NCBI RefSeq assembly: GCF_001039355.2
Contig: NW_019775869.1
Coordinates: 629,268-693,267 of the forward strand
Origin: Lingula anatina
Lineage: Eukaryota > Brachiopoda > Lingulata > Lingulida > Lingulidae
Direction: 5' to 3'
Length of the DNA: 64,000 nucleotides
The notes under the pieces are model-generated. The model was given only the letters and a program-made list of their open reading frames with translations. It was not told where the DNA came from and searched no databases. Positions 26,301 through 37,481 of this stretch are shown one piece after another (positions within the stretch are counted from its first letter, which is position 1; each line of letters starts with the position of its first letter). A program made the position numbers and the translations under genes.

Positions 26301-28625
26301 ATTTGTGATTAAACTGTAGATTAGCACAGCTTATATCTAAGTACATTTTCCATTTCAAGCTGACAGCTACAGTTTTGTGGATCTGCAGTCCATGATTATA
26401 ATTGCATTTTGTTTAGCAAACAGGATTAGGCACCAAAATTACTGGTTTTCATCAATCAATTTATCTAACTTGACCTTATGCCATTTTTTAAATCAAGCAG
26501 TTTTGATTGATTTCAAATCTACACTTTTAGTCTTTTTACCTGGTTATCAACTCCCATATGTAACATATGGTCAGCATTGGGAATTAACAGGGTTTTACAA
26601 GTAATCTAATGAAAAGCAGGTTTATGGAGAAATCAGGTTAAATACATTATGTGAAATTGGCCCTTTGCATTAAAAATGTTTACCCAATGTTTACACATTC
26701 AACACTTCCAAGTTATTTTGAAGATGAAGTTTTTTTTTAATTCAAATAATTTCCATATATTTTATGCTTTTTCTTTTCTTTTTTTTCCTTCTTTCATTTT
26801 GTGCTTGTATGTGTCAGAGCTTAATCTTAACATTACACATAAAAACATACACAGGAACTAAATATAAGAAGGACTATTTTCATGTGCTTCATAAAATTAC
26901 TTCTCACCTCTAATTCTGTCTCTAATCCTATCCTAGATACAAGATCAGGTGTGACGTACTGAGCCCTCTGGAAACCTACACAGCAGCGGTCCTGAAAACC
27001 AAAAATAGGAAGGATGGTTAAAATTCCAGCAGGATATATTTAATAAATTAGACAGTGGGTGGAGGTGAAAATAGAGTTGTTAAATCAATATTCACAACAG
27101 ATAACATTAAAATGGTTATCAACTTTTTTATACAATGTGACGATAACTGAAACATCTAAAAAATGGTTGGAAGTGTTTGTCTCAGTCAGTTGTTGTAGTA
27201 GTAAATCATTCAGCTAATTGACAAATGGACACAGTACTTAAGTTTTATTAATATTATCAAGACTGATCTGTGTTAGGTGCCAGCTTAAACTGTGTCCAAG
27301 AGCTGATATATACACTTGTGCTGATGAATAACACTCTGAATTCACCCATTTGTAAACATAACATTTCTTTTAACCTTTGAAAAAAAGCAGACTTCCTTCA
27401 CCGTTTTTCTTCATTTTTTTTCTACCAAGGGTATATGCTAAATACTTTATAAGACTAACCTCCATTGATGAAAAAAAGACATAATTTAAATAAAATTTAA
27501 ATTAAATTTCTATTGCTTTTTTATTATTTAAACCAACCTTACTCATGGCTATGTCAAAAAGAAAACTGGTTGGCTTTACAGGATTTAAAGATCTGAGAGC
27601 TACCGCATCACACTGGATGTGCAAGCTAGTCGTCATATTACAGGTTTTTAAGCCATTTGCTTTCATGAGTTAGCACAACAGTGCATATCAGAAATTGGAA
27701 ATACAAGTGCTAATACATGAATTTCCGTGTTAGAGACCTTGCTGCCAATGCGTGTAACTCTAATTAAAAGTAATTAATGATCTCACTTAAAGTCATTTAC
27801 AACTTTTTATATCCTGCCCAATATTAAAATTTCATAACAATAGTCCAATAACATGTGTATATAGGTAGGCTGACTGACAACAGGTGGGGTAGTAAAGAGG
27901 TGGAAAGATTTGACAGCATGCTGATACCAAGAATATTCTTTGTGTTTGGGCATGTCTGTAAGCAACACTTAAGTAAAGATACAGGGTTCAAATCATGAAT
28001 CATCAGAATATGTATTACTGGTATATAAAGTCTGTACTACATGGCTGAATATACATAATGATTGTGTTACATAAATATCATATAATGCTAACCTACTTGA
28101 ATATATAAAATGAACAGTTGAATTTTATTGTGATGTGCACATTTAGATGTTATCCCTGTAACTCTAATAAAAAGTAATTAATGATTTAATTTACAGCAAT
28201 TAACAACTTTGTTGGTGCTGCCAATTAAAATCTAATTTGTATGACAAAAGTCCATTGACCTATGTATATAAAAGGATTGACTGTATGCTGTCAGGAGGGA
28301 GTTGAGGTGGAGATACCAAGATCATGCAGATACCAAGTGTACAACTATAAACCCATGTCTGGCAATTCTGTGTGCTTGGTATTTCTATGAGCGACACGTA
28401 CGAGCAAGGTTGAATCGTGGAATCATAAGATTAATTGAAAAACGTTTAGTCCCATTTCGATCCCAATCTTTATTTATGCTACCCTAAATTTCCAACAGCT
28501 AAGAGCAAACTGTACTTATAGTGTTCACTTAACGGAGACGGATGTCGAACATTATTTATTCTCACCTGTGTCTCTCGTTGATATAATCTCTTAACGAGAT
28601 TGTTGTACAATGTGGGTCTGTCCAT
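20348..28625 (-). CDS. WDTC1: WDTC1: WD40 and TPR CUL4-DDB1 substrate receptor (complete)
   Basis: WDTC1 (adipose/DCAF9 family) is a substrate receptor of CUL4-DDB1 ubiquitin ligase with roles in fat storage and histone binding. Coding exons in transcript order: 28566-28625, 26908-26991, 25702-25748, 25321-25432, 24591-24778, 24103-24330, 23693-23784, 23179-23385, 22743-22890, 22224-22406, 21609-21841, 21210-21384, 20761-20953, 20348-20533. They total 2136 nt in one frame, 711 aa (human 677). N-terminal WD repeats include LASGSDDCQVILWD and VTGAADCKIRVHD. A Ser/Asn-rich linker is followed by TPRs (AVRLYNRALIIAPEAAVLYG). C-terminal WD motifs are FCGHCNTTTDIKEANYFG and SGIDPVVRLWSPRPE, and the protein ends CRPS as in human. 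The start has only one candidate ATG (28623-28625). A 102 bp piece of exon 13 and its donor is tandemly copied in the next intron (20606-20707). Confidence 0.96.
20606..20815 (-). repeat. WDTC1: 102 bp tandem duplication spanning the WDTC1 exon 13 5' splice site
   Basis: Bases 20606-20707 and 20714-20815 read identically over 102 bases, with period 108. Each copy contains the end of exon 13 (encoding SGIDPVVRLWSPRPE), its donor GAG|GTAGGG and about 45 bases of intron. The functional exon is the copy at higher coordinates, because only there does the frame continue from upstream. The copy at 20606-20707 lies in the intron. Using its donor would add 108 bases with an in-frame TAG at 20707-20709. 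Confidence 0.95.
27751..28440. repeat. Diverged direct duplication in WDTC1 intron 1
   Basis: Starting at about 27754 and again at about 28158 (period about 404), the same order of blocks recurs: GTAACTCTAAT, AGTAATTAATGAT, GTCCA(A/T)T(A/G)AC, TGTATATA, a tract with AGATACCAAG or GATACCAAG, and GGTT(C/G)AAATC-like then AATCAT. Similarity is patchy, as expected for an old duplication or two copies of one repeat family. Confidence 0.65.
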
Positions 28626-28830
28626 TTTTCTACGAAGGCTGGCTTTTCCTGGTTATTTCCCCCACTCAGTATATGTCTGAGATTCCAGGTCTTTGACTAC
28701 ATGAGACTACAGCTGTACACTGGGGTAGAACAAATGGAAATCCCTGGAGAACTGCGACATCACATATCGCAGCTGATCCCGATACAAACCGGATGTTTGG
28801 TGATAACCGGAAGTACCATGAAATAAGTGT
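28626..28830 (-). promoter_or_regulatory. WDTC1: WDTC1 5' UTR and likely promoter with ETS-type sites
   Basis: Directly upstream of the WDTC1 ATG. CCGGAAGT at 28807-28814 and ACCGGATGT at 28788-28796 resemble ETS-factor sites, which are frequent in promoters of broadly expressed genes. No TATA box is evident. Promoter placement is inference. Confidence 0.4.
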
Positions 28831-29528
28831 GTCGTGAACCATCCAAGTCGTTGTTCTTCCTTACTCTTCTACAATATTTGTCGCTATTAATAATTTCAAG
28901 GTATCAAAACATTTTATAATCATAAAATGATGTGAAAAAAGACACATATCCAGGGCATCTGAAGCGGGAGCCTTGTCGTTAAAACACGTACCTACCTACG
29001 ACAAAACAAGCACACGCGCTTTGCTTGGCAAAGGCCCTACCCACGGTCATCGTGTGCGTATCCAATACAATACCGAATTGGTTTAGTCTTGAACAATGCC
29101 CATTTTATCAGAAAATTTGATTCACATTTTTCTGTTAATATTATAAAGCAAAATACATGCCTTTGCTTCTGTCAAAAACCCGTAAGACTTCCAGGCAGGA
29201 CTTTAAACTTTCAAAATAAACGAATCCGGGGAGCTACATGTAACGGGGAGCTAACAGTAGGCACGCCAACGTCGGGCCAACGGCTCTACTCACGTCCGCT
29301 GGCTTCAGGGCGGCTTGTCATTTGGCCTGACGCAAGAGGAGGCCAAGGGGATAGAACATATTATTTTGTAAATATGTACCCATTGAATGGATTGACCATA
29401 TTTACCCCGGTAGATTTAAAGAAATTGTTGTAACGTGTCTGTGACTGGAAGAAGGAAAAGAGAGGATAATTGGCCATTTTGGCCAAAAATGGATTTTCAT
29501 GGCGTAAATGACAAAATTTCCATACTTA

Positions 29529-29795
29529 CCAATGGTTAATGAATCTGTTCCGACATTCAAAGTAAGTTCATGTTTTTCTTTTGTCTAAAAAGTTTGTATT
29601 TTTATTTATTTATTTATTTTCGTAATAATCTCTCAAGGGATTATTACTAAGGGTAGCTATCTATGGAGGTCACGCAGTCCAGTGACAAGCACATATTCAG
29701 AATAATTGCAATAACTGCCGTTTTGGTGGTGAAATAGGATTCATTATATGCTGTGAGTTGTTTACAATGTATTTATTGTGAAATATGAATTTCAC
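29529..29795. repeat. Dispersed repeat, copy B, split by an insertion
   Basis: Flanks 29529-29594 and 29753-29795 match copy A at 18271-18410. About 158 bases between them are absent from copy A. The insert starts with a T/A-rich ATTT run and contains a small hairpin, GTAATAATC (29622-29630) pairing with GATTATTAC (29639-29647). Confidence 0.65.
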
Positions 29796-31396
29796 ACAAA
29801 AAGTTATCCCTTCAAATAATCACGAACTAGAAGAAACACTTATATTTATTTAGCAAAATCATGCACAACATCCACCAGAAGTAATTAGAACTTGATTAGA
29901 ACTAACGACTCAGTAACGTAACTTTAGTATCAAAGCTAGTCTCGATCACTATTCCCACGGTCCTGCTCAGAACTTCTCTAATCGGACAGTAACCGGAAAA
30001 TACTTCAGAAAATTTCTGAATTAGTCGGAACGACACGGCCGACAACATACATATGTAGCTTCACATGTTGACAACGGCCGAGATACTTAGAATGTTAACA
30101 GAAAGTTCAGGCAAAACAGATCATTGGTTCATTAAAAAATTATAAAACTAGTAAAATAATTTGGTATTATTTTTAGAATTTTTATAATGTTCTTTTTAAT
30201 ATGTATAACGTTATACGCACAAAAATTTTTGATAGTAACCCTAAATGGTATTGTTAAAAAAAGCCAGGAAATCTTTCAACAGATGTTCACTGCGGTATCA
30301 GATAGAGAAAGAGATTTCCTTGTTTAACCATGGCACACATATACAGGCTGTGTACTTCTGCTCCAGCATGGTTTTTCTGTCCAGATTCCTATACATCAGC
30401 TTCTTTACCCATGTAATGGCCACCTGAAAGTGCGTCATTTTAATGGAGAATGGTTGTTGTATTAAAAATACACGCATTCAAGGAATCCAGGCCTGGGGGC
30501 GCTCTGTTCACATCATGGGATGTTTTCTGTTTCATTGGTGTTTGCTAGTTGTTTCTTCTGGATGAAAACGCCAACACCGTGGCCCACAGGGACATCTTAC
30601 AAGATCATTTGATCCCATTTGCACGTGCAAACTTTTGTCTGCATCATTACAATGCTTATGAATGTTACCCCTCATACTGCCTGCTTGGTGGGTTTCTTTT
30701 TATCAAAACACCATTCTGCAAAAGGAGCAATACGCCATAAGGCCTGATACCAGTGTGATATGAACATCTCTCGGACGAATTTGGGGGAGCAGTAAGAAAA
30801 CCCACATTTAACCCTTTTTTAAACAAGCTTTGACCTAAGAGTGGAACAGAACCACCCAGCAAAGATTGGTGTCCTTAGACAGAATGCCCCTTCTGGCAGC
30901 GGACCTGCACGTGTGTGTAAGTGTGTGTGTGTGGGGGGGGGGGGGGGAGCAATCGCCAGTCAAACCAATATATATCAATCTTAGTATTGGATGGATGCGT
31001 ATGAAATTTGAGATTGATTGTAACCTTTCATGTAGAATTGTAACTTTTCTGTCTGTTTATTAGAATTGTATTCAAATTTACTAATTTGCAGGGGCCACAT
31101 TGTAATGTCCTTTAAATTTGACAAAAAAGTGTGCAATACTGTATTTGTTGTTTCTTTTTGCATGTCTAGTGCTGAATATTTCGTATCTGCAATGATACAG
31201 CTGTGCACTAAGAAAAAAACATTTATAACGAAATCGACACACATTTTGTCTATTTTGTCCAACAGTGTAGAGAAAATTTCAATTGGAGATACAATAACGG
31301 GACAATGTAAACTCTAATTCAAAGAATTTCGGAATCGCAATTATATAAAATATAAAATAGTAGGGTTCTCATCATGAGAGGTGATATTAAAAGATG

Positions 31397-31399
<3 letters not shown>

Positions 31400-31444
<45 letters not shown>
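31400..31444. repeat. (AT)n microsatellite
   Basis: An uninterrupted AT dinucleotide run of about 45 bases. Confidence 0.97.
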
Positions 31445-31448
<4 letters not shown>

Positions 31449-32990
31449 GATTTCCACCTGAATTCTGCTGTACAGTTGCAGGATTTCTAATATGCTGAAA
31501 AGGCCGTGGAAGTTGAGAAGGAAATCAAATCCCTAAAGCATTTATTCCTGTTCGACTTTCATAAGAGTTGCTTCCCAGTACGTGCAAACAGTTTCCCACT
31601 GACCAGCAAATCTTAGCGTGTTATTACAGAAAAAAAAAAAACAGAGCCGGCGAGTTTTTAAAAACATTACATGATAATTGCTTCGAAAAGAAGGAAGCGT
31701 TAAATCATACAGGGACGCAGCACACCTGCGGCGATAAAACTTCTTAAAAGACGCGTGTCCTCAAATAGATAAAGTTCATCTCCGTGGCGAGAAAACTTGA
31801 ATATCCATGCATCTTTCACGTGCATACACTTGTGATTCATGTCAAAAAGTATATCTTAAAGGAGATTATGGCCAAAATTTTGTAAAATTTGAGAAAGAAA
31901 TCAAATTGTTTCCATGCACTTACGTACATATTGTTTCCTAGCAGTTACTTTCCATTGCTTACAGACAACATTCCATTTACAAACAAATCACTTTTTTTCA
32001 GACTAAAAGTGCATTTTTAAACTTGTCTGGTCAAGTTACTGAAGTCCTGAATTACTGTTGGTTTCTCACACAGTAAATATTTTATTTTAAAAAAGGGCGG
32101 GGATATATTTTATCAGACCATACCTTCGGGACACACTGGATCAACATATTTTTTTAATTTTAAAAACTGAACACAGGGAGATTTCGGACAAAATACTGAT
32201 GTTATTCTTAACTGAATCAAATATTTAGGTACATGCACACGCGTAAGACTAAATTATAGTTCGATTTGAATATCGAAGTTCAAATCGCTTTCAGGCAGGG
32301 TACTTTATGATCCGATTTGTTCATAGGCAAAAAGCACAAGACAGTGGGTTCATTTTTTTCTTCCTAAGGTCAATATTCTTCTGGTTCATAACGTTGGGCA
32401 TGTTTTAAGCTAGACGCGTTCCAGGTGAAGAAAGGGGCTTCTGACCATGTCTGACAGGTGTGGGCCCACCCACAATTTCCCGAGGACAGAATTAAAAGCA
32501 GGTTTAGCAACGTGGCCTAGGGATAGAAGGTGCAATTAATAAAATCCATTTAATTCATCATTATGCAATATAGCCACCTCAAGGGAAAAAGTAACATTTC
32601 AAGAGGTTGATATGTCCGTCTTTTAAGACGGGAGTACAAAACAATGTGAACTTAACGCAGCCTTTCACCAGGTCACAAAGTATATCTGTCAAATCTTGTT
32701 GGAAAATCAATATATCGCCTGAGTTCATGAATTGTAGAATATTCTTTTGTTCTCCATCTGGAAAAAGAGTGAGTTTTTATGTCAAGAAATACTAGCGGAG
32801 CATGCGCCTGTGTCTTTTGTTTCATTCTTCATTTTTCTATCTCGTTGTGATATCAAGGCAGACAAAATTTATGTTAACAGTTACCATGTTTTTTAAAAAC
32901 ACCTGGAACTTCAGGAGAACCCTTCTGTGAGCCTCAGTCCCAAGATTATTAAACCACCTGCCTGGTTGTAATTGGTCATTATTGTCGGGA

Positions 32991-34002
32991 ATGCGTTCGG
33001 TTGAGGTCGTGATGATGGTGCAGTGGGGTTTGTTTGTCTGTCTATCTGCTGTATGCATTTCAGCAGCAGCAGCTGGAAAAGGTACACATGGGTGGATTTG
33101 GATTTCTGTTGTTATGATTTCGAAAGGCCCCCTTGATTAAACTTAAGTGTATGTGTGTGGATACAAACCTGAAACAAGGGGGTGAACGAAGTACCCTGAG
33201 TGGTAGGTGAAAATGACATTTTTTTCTTATGAAAAGACAAGACGTGCCAGATATGTACATAACAGTGTAGTTACGCATTTTATTTTGATAGTTCTTCTTG
33301 TCTTTACATACGTAAAAAAATAATACGTCAGGATACTTCGTCCAACCCCGTTGTAAAAGGCAAAATTTTATCAGTTGCCATTTCAATCCAACTTATTGCA
33401 ACGAAGGACATCGCATCTCAGTAAACCGACTTTTTCACTGAAAAAAACCTTCAAGTTTCTGTTTTTCTACACCAGTTGTAACAGCAGACTCACTGTTCGC
33501 ACCCAGACGAGAGGTAGGGATAGTTACCAGCAGTCAAGTCGACGAGGCGTCTGGTCTTGCAGCAAGCAGACGACACCCTAACGTCTTGTACACACACAAT
33601 GACCATGGCGGGAAACCAGACGTAATCGTCCTCAATGCCACTACCGGGAAACGTCTGGCCACTTGGACAATCCGGGGAGTACAGAATGAGGACTGGGAGG
33701 ATTTGGCCATGGTTCCCTGCCCTGACAACGGATGGTGTCTTCTTATTGGCGACATTGGAGACCAAGGAACCAACACTATTTACCGCATTAAGGAACCCGA
33801 TGTGATCAGGACAGAAACACTCAACGTTGACGCTTCTTTGAAATATTCGTAAGTTCAGATTTCAGTTTTCAGACCCAAGCGAAACAAGTACTTGTCTGTC
33901 ATTGAATACAGTAAATAGAATACGCAGACCCTGCACAATCTCTCTCATTATTTTTTAGGCTAATCGCTTTCGTATTATTTTATTTTATTTTATTTATTTT
34001 TA

Positions 34003-34039
<37 letters not shown>

Positions 34040-34626
34040 TATTTATTTTTTTATTTATTTATTTATTTATTTATTTTGTATTTGTGACTGAATGTGACAA
34101 AACTTGTGAATGAATGAAAAGGAGGAAATTGTTTTCCTTTACATGCAAAACCCATATAAATAAAACTCGGCGTATATAGATTTTGATATCTTTATACAGA
34201 TGGAACGAAGACGAGTCCGAGTCACTGTTGACAGATCCTCAGGGAGAAATGTACCTTGTCACTAAAGTAGACGCCGGACAGCGCCCCAAAGTTTACAACG
34301 TCCCAAAGATCGGCTGGGGAAGCCCGAACCCTGTCCGTTTGTCCAACGGCGTCACGCTTCCAATCACCTCTGTCAAGAATGGGCCTTTGGGCGGGGATAT
34401 CTCACCAGACGGGAGTGAGATTTTGGTGAAAACCAGAGAGGCCGTGTATTACTGGCGCAAGCAAGATGGCGACACCTACGAGAACACGATGAGGCAAACG
34501 CCCCAGTCGTTGCCGTACACCCGCGAACCGCAGGGAGAAGCTATCTGCTGGAGTCCCAGTGGAAATGGTTATTATACCCTGAGTGAAGGTTTGGACCAAC
34601 CCCTTTACTTCTATGCCAGATTGTAA
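32991..34626 (+). CDS. Secreted beta-propeller-like protein of a bacterial-type family
   Basis: Exons 32991-33081, 33476-33848 and 34200-34626 join with GT-AG introns in phase to give 296 residues. Residues 1 to about 28 (VQWGLFVCLSAVCISAAAA) are a signal peptide. The rest has no membrane segment. Motifs in order: THNDHGG (70-76), NEDWEDLA (101-108), IGDIGDQ (121-127), IYRIKEPD, ESLLTDPQGEMYLVTK, GGDISPDGSEILVKT, EPQGEAICWSPSGNGYYTLS. I recall the same motif order (ND.GG, DWED.A, GDIGDN, IYR..EP, EA...DP.G.LY..TK, ADISPDG, GEA..) from secreted bacterial proteins of about 300 aa with predicted propeller folds and no assigned function. The conserved acidic residues (D73, E102, D103, E105, D106, D123, D126) could bind metal; that is inference. 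Two phase-matched introns and the eukaryotic signal exon argue against bacterial contamination. Function unknown. Confidence 0.82.
33975..34077. repeat. (ATT)n and (ATTT)n microsatellite in intron 2
   Basis: About 100 bases of tri- and tetranucleotide A/T repeats within the second intron of the secreted propeller-like gene. Confidence 0.95.
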
Positions 34627-37481
34627 TTGTACAATTTTGAAATCAATCAATTTTTTTGGGATTACTGTTCAAAAATTTAAAAATGACCGATACTTCACAA
34701 GATAGTGAAAAGCATATTATTTTCAGTGGATTTTTCATTTGTCTTTGCTGTAGTATGCAAGTTTTGGAGTTGTGTTATATTCTAACATATTAACATGAAA
34801 TTAAGCCATAAAAACAATTATTATCTCTTTTTGATAATCAGCAGAGGTAATTAGCTTTTAGAATTTAGATCTTTATATTGTGAAACCTGTACAATTAAGC
34901 AGTAAGGATATTTTCAATTTCCAGAAAGATTAAAAACACTTTTCCCTTTCATACACGGGCTTGGATCATTGTTATTAAGCTCAAATTTTCAAACAACAAG
35001 ACAGATGGAATTTCATTTGATCTATTTTCCTAAGCTTTGTACAATTTTCAAAAAGGAAAGAATTTCTGTAAATTCTGATAAAATAATCCAATCCTATAAA
35101 GATCACAGTCAAATTGAAGAGAGACTAAAGACAACGACAGATCTATACTTAACGTCACAATAGTACTTTTCCAGAAAACTATAACTTATAATATTTCAGC
35201 AAAGAACTAATCAGTAAATGTTGATTATTTCCAAAAGTTGCTGGAACATAATTTACCTACATCTACACTGAACTACATTCCTGATAATGTAACCTATTAC
35301 ACCACTTCAAGCCAGGTGAAGAATTAAATGATTAGGATAACTTATCATTGTATGATATAACCTGCTCATTCCCATCAACGGATTAATCATGGACAGGAGC
35401 ATAAAAAAAACTCAATATTTCAGTTCAACTTTACATAGAATTTAGCAATTCCTTAATTATCTTAAAGAGAATATCTTCCACCTCTGACTTTAATAATTAT
35501 ATTGTAAGCTGTTTGAAAAAGACCTCAAAGGCATATGGATGAACTGCTGGGGCAAAATATCCATCATAATTTAAATACTCGTTTTTCTTTACAATGTCAA
35601 TTTCACCTGGAAACACTGCAGCCATCAGCATTTCCAATTTTTTTCCTAAATTTGGTCTTATCAGTAATGCATTACCACCTACTGCAATGATAAACCTCTA
35701 TTTTACACTTTTTAATAATAAAATATTTAAATGACATATTTAAGACATATCATGGTTACAAATTATGATGCCTGATTTAAAAAAATCCCCCTATACCTTT
35801 GGAAACCTTTTCAAAATAACCTAATCTCAAGGATGCATTAAAAATGGTATAATATAAACTGAACCTATGTGAAACACAGCCAAAGTGACTGTATGTATAT
35901 ATGGCTGTATATCAAATGCTTGATATTGCTTTAACATGGACATGCTTGATTAAAGTGTGTGCCAATAAGAGAAGTAAAAAGCTACAGAGTATGTATCTAA
36001 GAGTATCAATACCATTGCGACAGCAGTACTCCTTGCCAATACCTTTGTCTAATGTCATGTTTTTAGTAAAGATGGGTTGATCCATCTCAGTGCCATCTAT
36101 CTTGGCAAGTCTAATTACCATATGCCAACCCACGCCATGACACAGCAAATGAGGTCAAGGTCAACTAAGCTTAACTGGATACATATCAGGCAAGCATCTT
36201 TCATGTCAAAAATGTCACAGGCACATTCCAGAGTTTTAAATTATGTCTAATTTTAAATTGTTTGAAGGCATAAAGCAAGGGATCACTTATTTCTTGGGAC
36301 TTTTTTCCTGAAGGCAACAACTGAGAAACTGCACACGTATTACTATATATATATCTAGAATACTGTATATTTGTTTCACCAAACTCCTGTGGAAAGTTTT
36401 AACCTGTGCCTGCAGGAATAATATAAGTTCTGTGCTTAATAATAATATATTAACACTAAGGAATTAAGGACAATAACTATATGTATATTAATATACAATG
36501 AAATTATTAATCTGATGCAAGAAAACTTCTGCACCACCAAAAAATGGTAAATACATATATACATATCATATTAATTCATAGATAAAATTCTCCATTAAAT
36601 GCAATTTGAAAAATTGCTTGAGAAATGTGTTACAGATAAACTTCATACAGCAAACAATGTAAATTATTTGGATATATAAAAGGAAAAGGATTAAAGAAAC
36701 CCTTTAAGAAGCAGCAGAAGCATTAAAACAAGATGTCATTTCAAACATTTAGATTGTCCTGGTCCAAACATTTATCAATTGACTCTACGACTAGGAATGT
36801 TTTAACTCTATATGTAATGAAGGGTAATAGTATAAAAATAAAATACTTCACAAAACAATTATAGAATTCACACCAATTTGCCTTTTTATCACCTAGTTTG
36901 TTCTAGTTGTGTAATAAACATAAAATACTAAATAAAATATAAGAAGCCTGAAAAGCCAGACTGCCCCTAGCCTATAACGGAATGTGTCAGTGTAAAATGT
37001 ATTCCACCAGCATTAACCACAACCATGAGGTATCCACATCATGTGTCCATGTGTGCATGACTAAACAGCTGCTTTATTTAGCTATGTGCAAAGACAATAC
37101 CTAATACAACCTGGTGATATACTTCATTTGTACAAAGAAATCTTTGAATAATGCTCATAACTACACATTTAATCTTGGAGTTGAAAATTAATCCCATACT
37201 CAGACAATTCCTAAAAAAACCTGTCTTAAAATCTTCACCCTGTTCCATCCTACAGACAAGGTACATGTATATATATATCAACCCTGCCAAATAAATGTAT
37301 CAATTCTAACCTGTTTGCTGAGCATTTTCTTTTTAAATATAAAAAATATCAAAAGAGAAAATAGAATAAAACAGTACAATAAAATTCATAGAGGTCTTCT
37401 CCATGAAAATTAAGCAAACTTCATTCAGTTAGATCTAAGGGTCAATACAACAAACAGTACACAACCTAGTGTCATGAAATG
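34627..37481. other. Tail-to-tail intergenic region; 3' UTRs
   Basis: Lies between the stop of the secreted propeller-like gene (+) and the stop of the TIAM-like gene (-). It is AT-rich without a supportable gene. A minus-strand AATAAA (TTTATT at 37073-37078) about 400 bases past the TIAM stop is one candidate for its polyadenylation signal. Other A/T-rich hexamers exist, so transcript ends remain open. Confidence 0.5.

Larger units (their letters stand above)
28831..32990. other. Intergenic region with repeats and a GC/CpG-richer block
   Basis: I find no supportable gene. Bases 28950-29360 are richer in GC and CpG than their surroundings, but no frame gives a recognisable protein. The rest holds a dispersed repeat copy (29529-29795), a G-run at about 30932-30947 and an AT microsatellite (31400-31444). 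The final part must contain the promoter of the gene starting at 32991. Confidence 0.5.

Noticed and set aside
29089-29433. 114-codon open frame on the plus strand
   Set aside because: It lies in a GC-richer block but gives no recognisable motif, has no splice partners and has no family resemblance.
33490-33776. Long open frames on the minus strand opposite the secreted propeller-like gene
   Set aside because: They are antisense to an exon with clear family motifs and have no recognisable domains.
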